A stretch of DNA of 64,000 nt, taken from the NCBI RefSeq assembly GCF_035961655.1, contig NZ_CP108393.1, positions 6,123,001-6,187,000 of the forward strand, read 5' to 3'. This document shows, in pieces, positions 1-6,627 of this stretch. The notes below the pieces were generated by a model, which did not search any database, was not told where the DNA came from, and saw only the letters and a list, made by a program, of their open reading frames with translations. The stretch is from Streptomyces sp. NBC_01317. GTDB taxonomy: Bacteria; Actinomycetota; Actinomycetes; Streptomycetales; Streptomycetaceae. Position numbers and translations under genes: made by a program. Every line of letters begins with the position of its first letter. Within the stretch, counting starts at the first letter, position 1.

Positions 1-1
1 C

Positions 2-406
2 GAGCACGCCGACGTGCTGGAGGCGGTCAAGTCCGGCGCCACCGGCTACCTGCTCAAGTCGGCCAGTACGGAGGAGCTGGTCGACGCCGTCCGCAGGACC
101 GCCGCCGGAGACCCGGTCTTCACCCCCGGTCTCGCCGGGCTGGTCCTCGGGGAGTACCGCAGGCTCGCCTCCGAGCCCCTGCCCGCCGCCCCGGACGAGC
201 CGAAGGCCCCCCAGCTCACCGACCGGGAGACCGAGGTGCTGCGGCTGGTCGCCAAGGGGCTGTCGTACAAGCAGATCGCCGAGCGGCTGGTCATCTCGCA
301 CCGCACCGTGCAGAACCACGTCCAGAACACCCTGGGCAAGCTGCAACTGCACAACCGCGTCGAACTGGTCCGGTACGCCATCGAACGCGGCCTCGACGAC
401 GTCTGA
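2..406 (+). CDS. Response regulator, NarL/FixJ family, C-terminal part
   Basis: The gene enters from the left edge, so only about 134 C-terminal codons are visible. The first visible residues (EHADVLEAVKSGATGYLLKS) are the end of a CheY-like receiver domain, including the conserved Lys of GYLLKS. After a Pro-rich linker comes a LuxR-type helix-turn-helix beginning LTDRETEVLRLVAKG and including the recognition region SHRTVQNHVQNTL. Such proteins are phosphorylated by a partner histidine kinase and bind DNA. The kinase is not in the window, so the signal sensed is unknown. The family call is firm; the specific role is not. Confidence 0.93.
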   Translation, partial: EHADVLEAVKSGATGYLLKSASTEELVDAVRRTAAGDPVFTPGLAGLVLGEYRRLASEPLPAAPDEPKAPQLTDRETEVLRLVAKGLSYKQIAERLVISHRTVQNHVQNTLGKLQLHNRVELVRYAIERGLDDV

Positions 407-410
407 GCCG

Positions 411-455
411 GACGTCCGGCCGGACCCGGGGCCCCGGGCCCCGGGTCCGGACGTC
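411..455. terminator. GC-rich bidirectional hairpin between convergent genes
   Basis: The interval between the response regulator and trpEG holds nested inverted repeats. GGACCCGGGGCCC pairs with GGGCCCCGGGTCC, and GACGTCCGG is repeated inverted as CCGGACGTC outside it. There is no clear T-run, as is usual for Streptomyces terminators. The two genes converge here, so the structure probably ends both transcripts. Confidence 0.55.
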
Positions 456-459
456 CGCC

Positions 460-2376
460 TCACACCCGGGCGCGGGCGCCGCTCATCGCCCCGGCGAGCA
501 ACTCCCGTACGATCTCCGGCCCGTTCAGGGTCAGCACCGACTCCGGGTGGAACTGCACGGACGCGAACCCGGGGCCGCGCAGCGCGTGCACCTCACCGTC
601 CGCCGCGTCACCGTTCCCGTCCCCGCGGCTCACCTCGATGCCGTGCGCCGCCAGTTCGGCCGCCGCCGTGTCGTCGCAGGCCGCCGTGAAGCTGTTGTAG
701 AAGCCGACCGTCTCCGCCCGGCCGAACAGGTCGATGCCGGTCTGCGCGCCCTGATGGGGGACCCGCTTGCGTACGGTCTCCAGACCCAGCTCGGCCGCGA
801 TCAGCTCATGGCCGAGGCAGATCCCGAGCAGCCCGTGCCGCCGGTCGCGGAGCAACGCGGCGGCCAGTCCGCGCAGCAGGCCCATCTTCGGGTCGGCGGC
901 GTCCGCCGGATCGCCGGGACCCGGCCCCAGCACCACCGGCCCGGGGTGCGCCCCCACCGCCGCCCGCAGGCCCGGCTCGTCGTAGCGCCGTACGGTCACC
1001 TCCAGGCCCGAGGAGCGCAGGACGTACGCGAGCATCGCGGTGAAGGTGTCCTCGCCGTCCACGACCAGCGCGTGGCCGGCCAGGGAGCCCGGCGCGGTCC
1101 GCATCTTCAGCCAGAACGGCGCGAGGTCCGCGCGCCGGGCGTCCAGCGCCGCCCGCACCCTCGGGTCGTCCGCGAGGCGCGGGCCTTCCGGGGCGGTCCG
1201 CGGCCTGCCGGGCCGCACCCCCAGGGCCGCCAGCACGCCCGCCGCCTTGGCGTGCGTCTCCGCCACCTCGCCCGCCGGGTCCGAGTGCCGTACGAGCGTG
1301 GCGCCGACCGGCACCCGCAGCCCGCCGTCGCGGTCGATGTCGGCGGTACGGATCAGGATGGGGGAGTCGAGCGTCTGCGCCCCGCCCGCGTCCCGGCCGA
1401 TCAGGGCGAGCGCGCCCGCGTAGTAGCCGCGCCCGCCCACCTCGTGGCGTTCGATGACCCGGCAGGCGTTCTGCACCGGCGACCCGGTCACGGTCGCGGC
1501 GAACATGGTCTCCCTGAGCACCTCGCGCACGTCCAGCGAGGACCGCCCGCGCAACTCGTACTCGGTGTGGGCGAGATGGGCCATCTCCTTGAGCCGCGGC
1601 CCGATCACCACCCCGCCCCGGTCGCCGACGGTGCACATCATCTTCAGCTCCTCGTCCACGACCATGGACAGCTCCTCGGTCTCCTTGCGGTCGCCCAGGA
1701 AGCCGAGCAGGCCCTCCGCCGTCGGTCCCCCGGGCGGGTAGCGGAACGTGCCGCTGATCGGGTTCATCACGACCGTCCCGCCGCTCATCCGCACATGCAC
1801 CTCCGGGCTGGCTCCCACGAGCGTGCGCTCCCCGGTGTGCACGACGAAGGTCCAGTACGCGCCCCGCTCCCCGGCGAGCAGCCGCCGGAACAGGGCGAGG
1901 GCGTCGGCGCGGCCGAAGCCGGGGATCCGCCCCCCGAATGTTCTGCGGATGACGAAGTTCGCGCCCTCGCCACTGCCGATCTCGTCCTCGACGACCTTGC
2001 GTACGATCCGCGCGTACCGCTCGTCGTCCAGGTCGAAGGCGCCGCCCTCGACCCGTACGGCGTGCCCCGGCAGCAGGTCGAGCACCTCGTCCAACGGCAG
2101 TTCGTACCGCTCGTCCGCGACCAGCACGGCCAGGGGCGTCCCGTCGTCCCGTACGTCGAAGCCGCGTTCCCTGATCTGCCGGAACGGCACCAGCGCGAGC
2201 GCGGGGCGCTCCCCGTCCGGCAGGTCGGCGAGGCGCGCGGCCTCGTGCACCGGCCCGATCAGCAGCTCCACCACGTCGTGGTCACGGCCCGGCGTGCGGC
2301 GGCGGAGCAGGGCGAAGGGCGGGGAGGCGGGGTCCAGGAGCCGGCCGAGGAGGGCGGCGGTCGGGGTGGCGGTCAT
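460..2376 (-). CDS. trpE: Fused anthranilate synthase TrpEG
   Basis: This 638-residue protein carries both anthranilate synthase subunits in one chain. It converts chorismate plus glutamine to anthranilate, the first step of tryptophan synthesis. The N-terminal two thirds is the chorismate-binding TrpE domain (motifs GSPVQNACRVIERHE and the GEVAETHAKA region). The C-terminal third is a class I glutamine amidotransferase with the nucleophile Cys near residue 520 in GICLGHE and the FHPES His-Glu near the end. The fused layout also resembles PhzE-type enzymes, but the trp leader upstream argues for a Trp pathway role. The ATG at 2376 was chosen over an upstream in-frame ATG because GGAAGGAA lies just before it and the longer form would run into the attenuator hairpin. 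Confidence 0.93.
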   Translation of the reverse strand: MTATPTAALLGRLLDPASPPFALLRRRTPGRDHDVVELLIGPVHEAARLADLPDGERPALALVPFRQIRERGFDVRDDGTPLAVLVADERYELPLDEVLDLLPGHAVRVEGGAFDLDDERYARIVRKVVEDEIGSGEGANFVIRRTFGGRIPGFGRADALALFRRLLAGERGAYWTFVVHTGERTLVGASPEVHVRMSGGTVVMNPISGTFRYPPGGPTAEGLLGFLGDRKETEELSMVVDEELKMMCTVGDRGGVVIGPRLKEMAHLAHTEYELRGRSSLDVREVLRETMFAATVTGSPVQNACRVIERHEVGGRGYYAGALALIGRDAGGAQTLDSPILIRTADIDRDGGLRVPVGATLVRHSDPAGEVAETHAKAAGVLAALGVRPGRPRTAPEGPRLADDPRVRAALDARRADLAPFWLKMRTAPGSLAGHALVVDGEDTFTAMLAYVLRSSGLEVTVRRYDEPGLRAAVGAHPGPVVLGPGPGDPADAADPKMGLLRGLAAALLRDRRHGLLGICLGHELIAAELGLETVRKRVPHQGAQTGIDLFGRAETVGFYNSFTAACDDTAAAELAAHGIEVSRGDGNGDAADGEVHALRGPGFASVQFHPESVLTLNGPEIVRELLAGAMSGARARV

Positions 2377-2437
2377 GGGCGGTGTTCCTTCCGGGTGGGG
2401 AGGAACGGCCCGCTTCCCGAGAAGACCCGGAAACACC

Positions 2438-2462
2438 GAAGGCCGCCCCTCGGGCGGCCTTC
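2438..2462 (-). terminator. trp attenuator terminator hairpin
   Basis: A perfect 11-bp stem (GAAGGCCGCCC / GGGCGGCCTTC) with a 3-base loop lies between the Trp leader peptide and trpEG, followed on the minus strand by GGTGTTT. Its position 22 bases after the leader stop codon fits transcription attenuation. When Trp-tRNA is plentiful the ribosome clears the three Trp codons and this hairpin forms. Confidence 0.8.
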
Positions 2463-2484
2463 TCGATTCGTGTCGCGCGCTGAA

Positions 2485-2541
2485 TCAGTGGGCCGCCGAG
2501 TGAGCGGTCCACCACCAGGTCTGCTGTGCGTGCGCGAACAT
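2485..2541 (-). CDS. trpL: trp leader peptide (18 residues, three consecutive Trp)
   Basis: Read on the minus strand, the ATG at 2541 opens MFAHAQQTWWWTAHSAAH followed by TGA. Three adjacent TGG codons in an 18-residue frame upstream of an anthranilate synthase gene are the hallmark of a trp attenuator. Ribosome stalling at the Trp run under tryptophan shortage would favour an antiterminator over the hairpin at 2438-2462. A trp attenuator ahead of an anthranilate synthase gene has been described in S. venezuelae. The -10 box TAAGGT ends seven bases before the ATG, so the peptide is probably translated from a leaderless end. Confidence 0.9.
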   Translation of the reverse strand: MFAHAQQTWWWTAHSAAH

Positions 2542-2548
2542 GGACGGC

Positions 2549-2554
2549 ACCTTA
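2549..2554 (-). promoter_or_regulatory. -10 element for trpL-trpEG (leaderless)
   Basis: TAAGGT on the minus strand is followed by seven bases and then the trpL ATG. The expected transcription start therefore falls at or next to the A of the ATG. No good Shine-Dalgarno sequence precedes trpL. The -35 region is weak by eye. Confidence 0.5.
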
Positions 2555-2627
2555 GCGCATCGACCGCCCCGGAAGTGTGTGGCATTCCATACTCTGAGCA
2601 TCGGCCGTGGCACAGGCCGCGACCACG

Positions 2628-2633
2628 TAATCT
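2628..2633 (+). promoter_or_regulatory. -10 element for the DAHP synthase gene (leaderless)
   Basis: TAATCT is followed by six bases and then the GTG at 2640, with no ribosome-binding site. Spacing predicts a transcript starting at the GTG. The trpL promoter fires in the opposite direction about 75 bases away, so the two aromatic genes share one control region. Confidence 0.5.
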
Positions 2634-2639
2634 GAACGC

Positions 2640-3992
2640 GTGACAGTGAACGCTCAGAACCCCCCGACCCAAGTGCCGACCTGGAAAGATCTTCCCGCTG
2701 CCCAGCAGCCGGTGTATCCGGACCGGGAAGCCCTGCGCGGAGTGGTGGCCGAGCTGGAGTCGTACCCCCCGCTCGTCTTCGCCGGCGAGTGCGACCAGCT
2801 GCGCGCCCGGATGGCCGCCGTCGCCAAGGGCGAGGCGTTCCTGCTCCAGGGTGGCGACTGCGCCGAGGCCTTCGACGGTGTCTCCGCCGATCACATCCGC
2901 GGCAAGCTCAAGACCCTCCTCCAGATGGGCGCGATCCTCACGTACGCGGCGTCCGTGCCGGTGGTCAAGGTCGGACGGATCGCCGGGCAGTACTCGAAGC
3001 CGCGCTCCAAGGACACCGAGACCCGGGGTGGCGTGACCCTGCCCACGTACCGGGGCGACTCCGTCAACGGCTTCGCCTTCGACGAGAAGTCCCGGATCCC
3101 GGACCCGGAGCGGCTCAAGCGGATGTACAACGCCTCCGCGGCGACGCTCAACCTGGTCCGCGCCTTCACCACCGGCGGTTACGCCGACCTGCGCCAGGTG
3201 CACGCCTGGAACCAGGACTTCGTGAAGTCCTCGCCCTCCGGGCAGCGTTACGAGCAGCTCGCGCGCGAGATCGACAACGCGCTGAACTTCATGAAGGCGG
3301 CGGGGACCGACCCGGCGGAGTTCCGCACGGTCGAGTTCTACTCCTCGCACGAGGCCCTGCTGCTGGACTACGAGTCGGCGCTGACCCGCGTCGACTCCCG
3401 GACGGGCGAGCTGTACGACGTCTCGGGCCACATGGTCTGGGTCGGTGAGCGCACCCGCCAGCTGGACGGCGCGCACATCGAGTTCGCTTCGAGGATCCGT
3501 AACCCCATCGGCGTCAAGCTGGGCCCGACGACGACGGTGGACGACGCGCTCGCGTACGTCGACCGCCTCGACCCGGACCGCCAGCCGGGCCGGCTGACCT
3601 TCATCGTCCGGATGGGCGCGGACAAGGTCAGGGACAAGCTTCCCGAGCTGGTCCAGAAGGTCACCGCCTCCGGCGCGACCGTGGCCTGGGTGACCGACCC
3701 GATGCACGGCAACACCTTCGAGGCGGCCTCCGGGCACAAGACCCGGCGCTTCGACGACGTGCTGGACGAGGTCAAGGGCTTCTTCGAGGTGCACAAGGGC
3801 CTCGGCACCCACCCGGGCGGCATCCACGTGGAGCTGACGGGCGACGACGTCACGGAGTGCGTGGGCGGCGGCGACGAGATCTTCGTGGACGACCTGCACC
3901 AGCGCTACGAGACCGCGTGCGACCCGCGGCTCAACCGCAGCCAGTCGCTGGACCTCGCGTTCCTCGTGGCGGAGATGTACCGGGCGCAGTAG
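2640..3992 (+). CDS. aroH: Class II 3-deoxy-D-arabino-heptulosonate 7-phosphate synthase
   Basis: This 450-residue plant/actinobacterial-type DAHP synthase condenses phosphoenolpyruvate with erythrose 4-phosphate, the first step of the shikimate pathway. Landmarks are LLQGGDCAEAF with the metal-binding Cys near residue 67, VGRIAGQYSKPRS, the SSHEALLLDYE segment and the C-terminal ELTGDDVTECVGGG. The length is normal for the class II family. The GTG start lies just after a TAATCT -10 box with no Shine-Dalgarno, which suggests a leaderless mRNA. It is divergent from trpL-trpEG, so entry into the shikimate pathway and entry into the Trp branch are controlled side by side. Symbol usage for class II enzymes varies (aroH, aroG, aroF). 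Confidence 0.95.
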   Translation: MTVNAQNPPTQVPTWKDLPAAQQPVYPDREALRGVVAELESYPPLVFAGECDQLRARMAAVAKGEAFLLQGGDCAEAFDGVSADHIRGKLKTLLQMGAILTYAASVPVVKVGRIAGQYSKPRSKDTETRGGVTLPTYRGDSVNGFAFDEKSRIPDPERLKRMYNASAATLNLVRAFTTGGYADLRQVHAWNQDFVKSSPSGQRYEQLAREIDNALNFMKAAGTDPAEFRTVEFYSSHEALLLDYESALTRVDSRTGELYDVSGHMVWVGERTRQLDGAHIEFASRIRNPIGVKLGPTTTVDDALAYVDRLDPDRQPGRLTFIVRMGADKVRDKLPELVQKVTASGATVAWVTDPMHGNTFEAASGHKTRRFDDVLDEVKGFFEVHKGLGTHPGGIHVELTGDDVTECVGGGDEIFVDDLHQRYETACDPRLNRSQSLDLAFLVAEMYRAQ

Positions 3993-4004
3993 CGGTAGGC
4001 GACA

Positions 4005-4057
4005 GGAACGGACGAGGGGGCGCGGATCGATGTGATCCGCGCCCCATCGTCCGTTCC
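4005..4057 (+). terminator. Rho-independent-type hairpin after DAHP synthase
   Basis: A long imperfect hairpin pairs GGAACGGACGA with TCGTCCGTTCC and GGGGCGCGGATC with GATCCGCGCCCC around a short loop. A TTTT follows shortly after. It sits 13 bases past the DAHP synthase stop codon. Confidence 0.8.
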
Positions 4058-4085
4058 GGGACTTTTGCGTGCGGGCGGTGGCGGG

Positions 4086-4104
4086 TAAGGTTAGGTTTGC
4101 CTCA
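4086..4104 (+). promoter_or_regulatory. Iron box (DmdR/IdeR-type operator)
   Basis: TAAGGTTAGGTTTGCCTCA matches 14 of 19 positions of the actinobacterial iron-box consensus TTAGGTTAGGCTAACCTAA, by hand alignment. It lies 65 bases before the start of the bacterioferritin-associated ferredoxin-like gene, which fits repression by an iron-loaded DmdR1/IdeR regulator. Confidence 0.75.
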
Positions 4105-4168
4105 CCGGGACGGTCGGGGTGACCGCCCGCCGCCATTGCCCCACTGTTTCCCGCCGGAGGTGAACCGC

Positions 4169-4465
4169 GTGTACGTGTGCTCGTGTTTCGGCATCACCGA
4201 GAAGCAGGTCAGGGAGCACGCGGACAGCGGCGCCTGCACCCCGCGCCAGATCGCCTCGGCCAGCAAGGCCGGCACCGACTGCGGTTCGTGCGTGCGCCGG
4301 ATCCAGTCCCTCCTCGGCCGGGGAGCGGTGTGCCCCCGCCGCGAGCTGCTCAAGGAACCCGTACGGGCGGAAGCCGTCCTCACGGAATCCACTCTCACGG
4401 AATCCGCTCTCGTGGAATCCGTCTTCACGGAAGCCGCGCACGCCGGATCCGTACCGGCGGCCTGA
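4169..4465 (+). CDS. bfd: Bacterioferritin-associated ferredoxin-like [2Fe-2S] protein
   Basis: The first 45 residues form a BFD-like [2Fe-2S] fold with ligands Cys4-x-Cys6 and Cys38-x2-Cys41. In other bacteria Bfd helps release iron from bacterioferritin, and a bfr gene follows here in convergent orientation. The GTG at 4169 was chosen because GGAGG lies 8 bases upstream and the protein then starts MYVCSC; a GTG at 4160 would overlap the ribosome-binding site. An iron box lies just upstream. Oddly, the last 40 or so residues are not part of the fold. They hold a five-residue repeat (LTEST, LTESA, LVESV, FTEAA) encoded by a 15-bp tandem DNA repeat near 4379-4438. Confidence 0.85.
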   Translation: MYVCSCFGITEKQVREHADSGACTPRQIASASKAGTDCGSCVRRIQSLLGRGAVCPRRELLKEPVRAEAVLTESTLTESALVESVFTEAAHAGSVPAA

Positions 4466-4468
4466 GGG

Positions 4469-4948
4469 TCAGCTGTCCGGCTGCTCGATGACCTGGGCGA
4501 GATACAGCGGCTCACCGAGCTTCTCGACCAGCGCGAGCTGAGTGTCGAGATAGTCGATGTGGTGCTCCTCGTCCGCCAGGATCGACTCGAAGATCCGCTT
4601 GGACGTGTGGTCCGCCTTCTGGCGCATGACGTCGATCCCGCGCTTGAGGCGGTCGATCGCCTCCACCTCGACCTCACGGTCCGCCTGGAACATCTCCGTG
4701 ACCGTCTGCCCCACCCGGACATGGAACAGCCGCTGGTAGTTCGGCAGGCCGTCCAGGAAAAGAATCCGGTCGGTGAGCAGCTCGGCGTGCTTCATCTCGT
4801 CGAACGACTCGGCGCGCGTGTACTTCGCGAGCTTCGTCCAGCCGAAGTTCTCCTGCATCTTGGCGTGCAGGAAGTACTGATTGATCGCGGTCAGTTCCGC
4901 GGTCAGCTGCTCGTTGAGGAATTCGAGGACCTCGGGGTCGCCCTGCAT
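4469..4948 (-). CDS. bfr: Bacterioferritin
   Basis: This 159-residue protein oxidises Fe(II) and stores it as a mineral in a 24-subunit shell. All expected ligands are present. Glu18, Glu51 and His54 are visible at the first half-site, Met52 is the haem ligand, and the ADEEHHIDYLD segment supplies the second ferroxidase Glu and His. The start is supported by GGAAGGAG ten bases upstream. It converges on the bfd-like gene with only three bases between the stop codons, so iron storage and release genes are side by side. No iron box was seen on the bfr side. Confidence 0.96.
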   Translation of the reverse strand: MQGDPEVLEFLNEQLTAELTAINQYFLHAKMQENFGWTKLAKYTRAESFDEMKHAELLTDRILFLDGLPNYQRLFHVRVGQTVTEMFQADREVEVEAIDRLKRGIDVMRQKADHTSKRIFESILADEEHHIDYLDTQLALVEKLGEPLYLAQVIEQPDS

Positions 4949-5019
4949 CGCGGCGGCTCCTTCCAGGCGGGTGACGGGCAGGAATGCGGGAATCCTCGCA
5001 CTGCCACCGGGAGGCGTCC

Positions 5020-5037
5020 AGTAAGTGCATGCTTACT
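5020..5037. promoter_or_regulatory. Inverted repeat between bfr and the sulfite-oxidase-like gene
   Basis: AGTAAG-TGCATG-CTTACT is a 6-bp inverted repeat around a 6-base centre in the divergent promoter region. The dyad is AT-rich against a very GC-rich background, which fits an operator for an unidentified regulator. No regulator gene is adjacent. Confidence 0.4.
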
Positions 5038-5103
5038 ACCAGTTGCCCGAATCCGCCGAGACCTGGTCATGACCACCCCTTCCGGTCTGTCACCATGGAA
5101 GGT

Positions 5104-5733
5104 ATGGGGCAGCCGAACCGGGAACGTCAAGAGCCGGATCAGGCCGAACTTCCACCAGGTCAGCGCCTCCAGCGCGGCTGGCCGGTCACCCACTACGGCC
5201 CCGTCCCCCGCTTCCGGCCGGAACGCTGGGAATTCCGGGTCTTCGGCGCCACGCTCGACGGCGGCAAACGCTGCTGGAATCACGAGGAATTCTCCGCGCT
5301 TCCGTTCTCCACGGTGATCGGTGATCTGCACTGTGTGACGAAGTTCAGCATGGTGGGGGCCGAATGGGGCGGAGTGCCCGCCCGTACCGTCCTGGAACTG
5401 GTCCCGCCCGCCCCCGGCGTCACCCATGTGATGGTCTGGGCCGAATACGGCTTCAGTGCCAATCTGCGACTCGCCGACTTCGCCGCCGACCGCACGATTT
5501 TCGCCACCCATAAGGACGGCGAACTGCTCACGGCCGAGCACGGATTTCCGCTGCGCCTCGTCGTACCGCAGCTGTATGCGTGGAAAGGGCCCAAATGGGT
5601 CCGGGGCGTGGAATACATGACCGCCGACCGCCGCGGCTTCTGGGAGGAGCGCGGCTATCACAATGTCGGCGACCCTTGGGCGGAGCAGCGCTACTCGTAC
5701 CAGGAGGGCCCGGGAGAGGGCCCGGAGCTGTAG
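5104..5733 (+). CDS. Sulfite-oxidase-like molybdopterin oxidoreductase
   Basis: About 209 residues form a single oxidoreductase molybdopterin-binding domain of the sulfite oxidase family. The probable molybdenum-ligand Cys77 sits in DLHCVTKFS. There is no visible signal peptide, haem domain or dimerisation domain, so it is a short cytosolic version. The substrate cannot be read from sequence. The start is uncertain. ATG 5104 gives MGQPNRERQ, which looks like the form usual in the genus; an in-frame ATG at 5095 adds three codons, and neither has a well-placed ribosome-binding site. It converges on nfo. Confidence 0.85.
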   Translation: MGQPNRERQEPDQAELPPGQRLQRGWPVTHYGPVPRFRPERWEFRVFGATLDGGKRCWNHEEFSALPFSTVIGDLHCVTKFSMVGAEWGGVPARTVLELVPPAPGVTHVMVWAEYGFSANLRLADFAADRTIFATHKDGELLTAEHGFPLRLVVPQLYAWKGPKWVRGVEYMTADRRGFWEERGYHNVGDPWAEQRYSYQEGPGEGPEL

Positions 5734-5766
5734 GGCGTGTCCGCGGGCCCGTCCTACCCGCCCGTC

Positions 5767-6621
5767 CTACTCGTCGCGGAGCTTCTTCAGCAGCGCCACG
5801 TCCGCCGCGTGCCCCTCCTTGCCGCCCGGTGTCTCGATCACCAGGGGTACGCCCTCGGTCGCCGGATGCGTGAACAGCGCGCGGAACGGGTCCTCGCCGA
5901 TGTGGCCCGTACCGATGTTCTCGTGGCGGTCCTTGTGCGCGCCCGCCACGTCCTTGGAGTCGTTGGCGTGGATCAGCTTGAGCCGCCCGGCCCCGACCGT
6001 CTCCACCAGCAGGTCCAGGGTCCGGTGTGTCCCGTCCGGCTCCGCGAGGTCGTGGCCCGCCGCGAAGATGTGGCAGGTGTCCAGACAGATCCCCAGCTTG
6101 GGGTGGGAGTCCAGCGCCTCGAAGTACGGACCGAAGTCCCACGTCCTGGAGCAGAGCGAGAACCCCTGACCCGCGGTCGACTCCAGCAGCAGGAACGGGT
6201 CGTCGTCCTCGGTCAGCTCGTCGAGCAGCGGCAGCATCCGCTCCCGTACCTGCGCGAGCGCCACTTCGCGGGAGCGGCCGCCGGTCGCGGAGCCGGTGTG
6301 CACGACCACCCCCAGCGCGCCGATCTCGCGGGCCCGGCGCAGGCTGTGGCGCAGTGAGTCCACGGACCGGTCGGCCGTCGCCTCCGTGTGCGAGCCGAAG
6401 TTGATCAGGTACGGGGCATGGACGTACGCCGGGATCTCCCCGGCGGCGCACTCGCCGCGGAACTGTTCGTCCTGCGCCGGGTTCCCGGCGGGCGTCGCCC
6501 AGCCGCGCGGATTGGCCGCGAAGACCTGGACGGCCTCCGCGCCCAACTCGCGGGCGTAGGCCAGACCGGTCGTGGCGAGGCCGCCGGCCACCGGTACGTG
6601 GCCGCCGACAGGGTTGCGCAT
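5767..6621 (-). CDS. nfo: Endonuclease IV (AP endonuclease)
   Basis: This 284-residue TIM-barrel enzyme cuts DNA 5' to abasic sites in base excision repair. Three-zinc-site motifs are all present: HAPYLIN, VVHTGS, LLEST, CLDTCHIFAAG, LIHANDSK, DRHENIGTGHIG and VIETPGG. It starts six bases after the stop codon of the kinase gene on the same strand, so the two are probably co-transcribed. AAGGGA, 11 bases upstream within the kinase 3' end, can serve as ribosome-binding site. Confidence 0.95.
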   Translation of the reverse strand: MRNPVGGHVPVAGGLATTGLAYARELGAEAVQVFAANPRGWATPAGNPAQDEQFRGECAAGEIPAYVHAPYLINFGSHTEATADRSVDSLRHSLRRAREIGALGVVVHTGSATGGRSREVALAQVRERMLPLLDELTEDDDPFLLLESTAGQGFSLCSRTWDFGPYFEALDSHPKLGICLDTCHIFAAGHDLAEPDGTHRTLDLLVETVGAGRLKLIHANDSKDVAGAHKDRHENIGTGHIGEDPFRALFTHPATEGVPLVIETPGGKEGHAADVALLKKLRDE

Positions 6622-6627
6622 CGGTGT

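Noticed and set aside
547..2643. Long plus-strand frame across trpEG
   Set aside because: Antisense shadow of trpEG with His/Arg/Gly-rich translation; no ribosome-binding site or family match.
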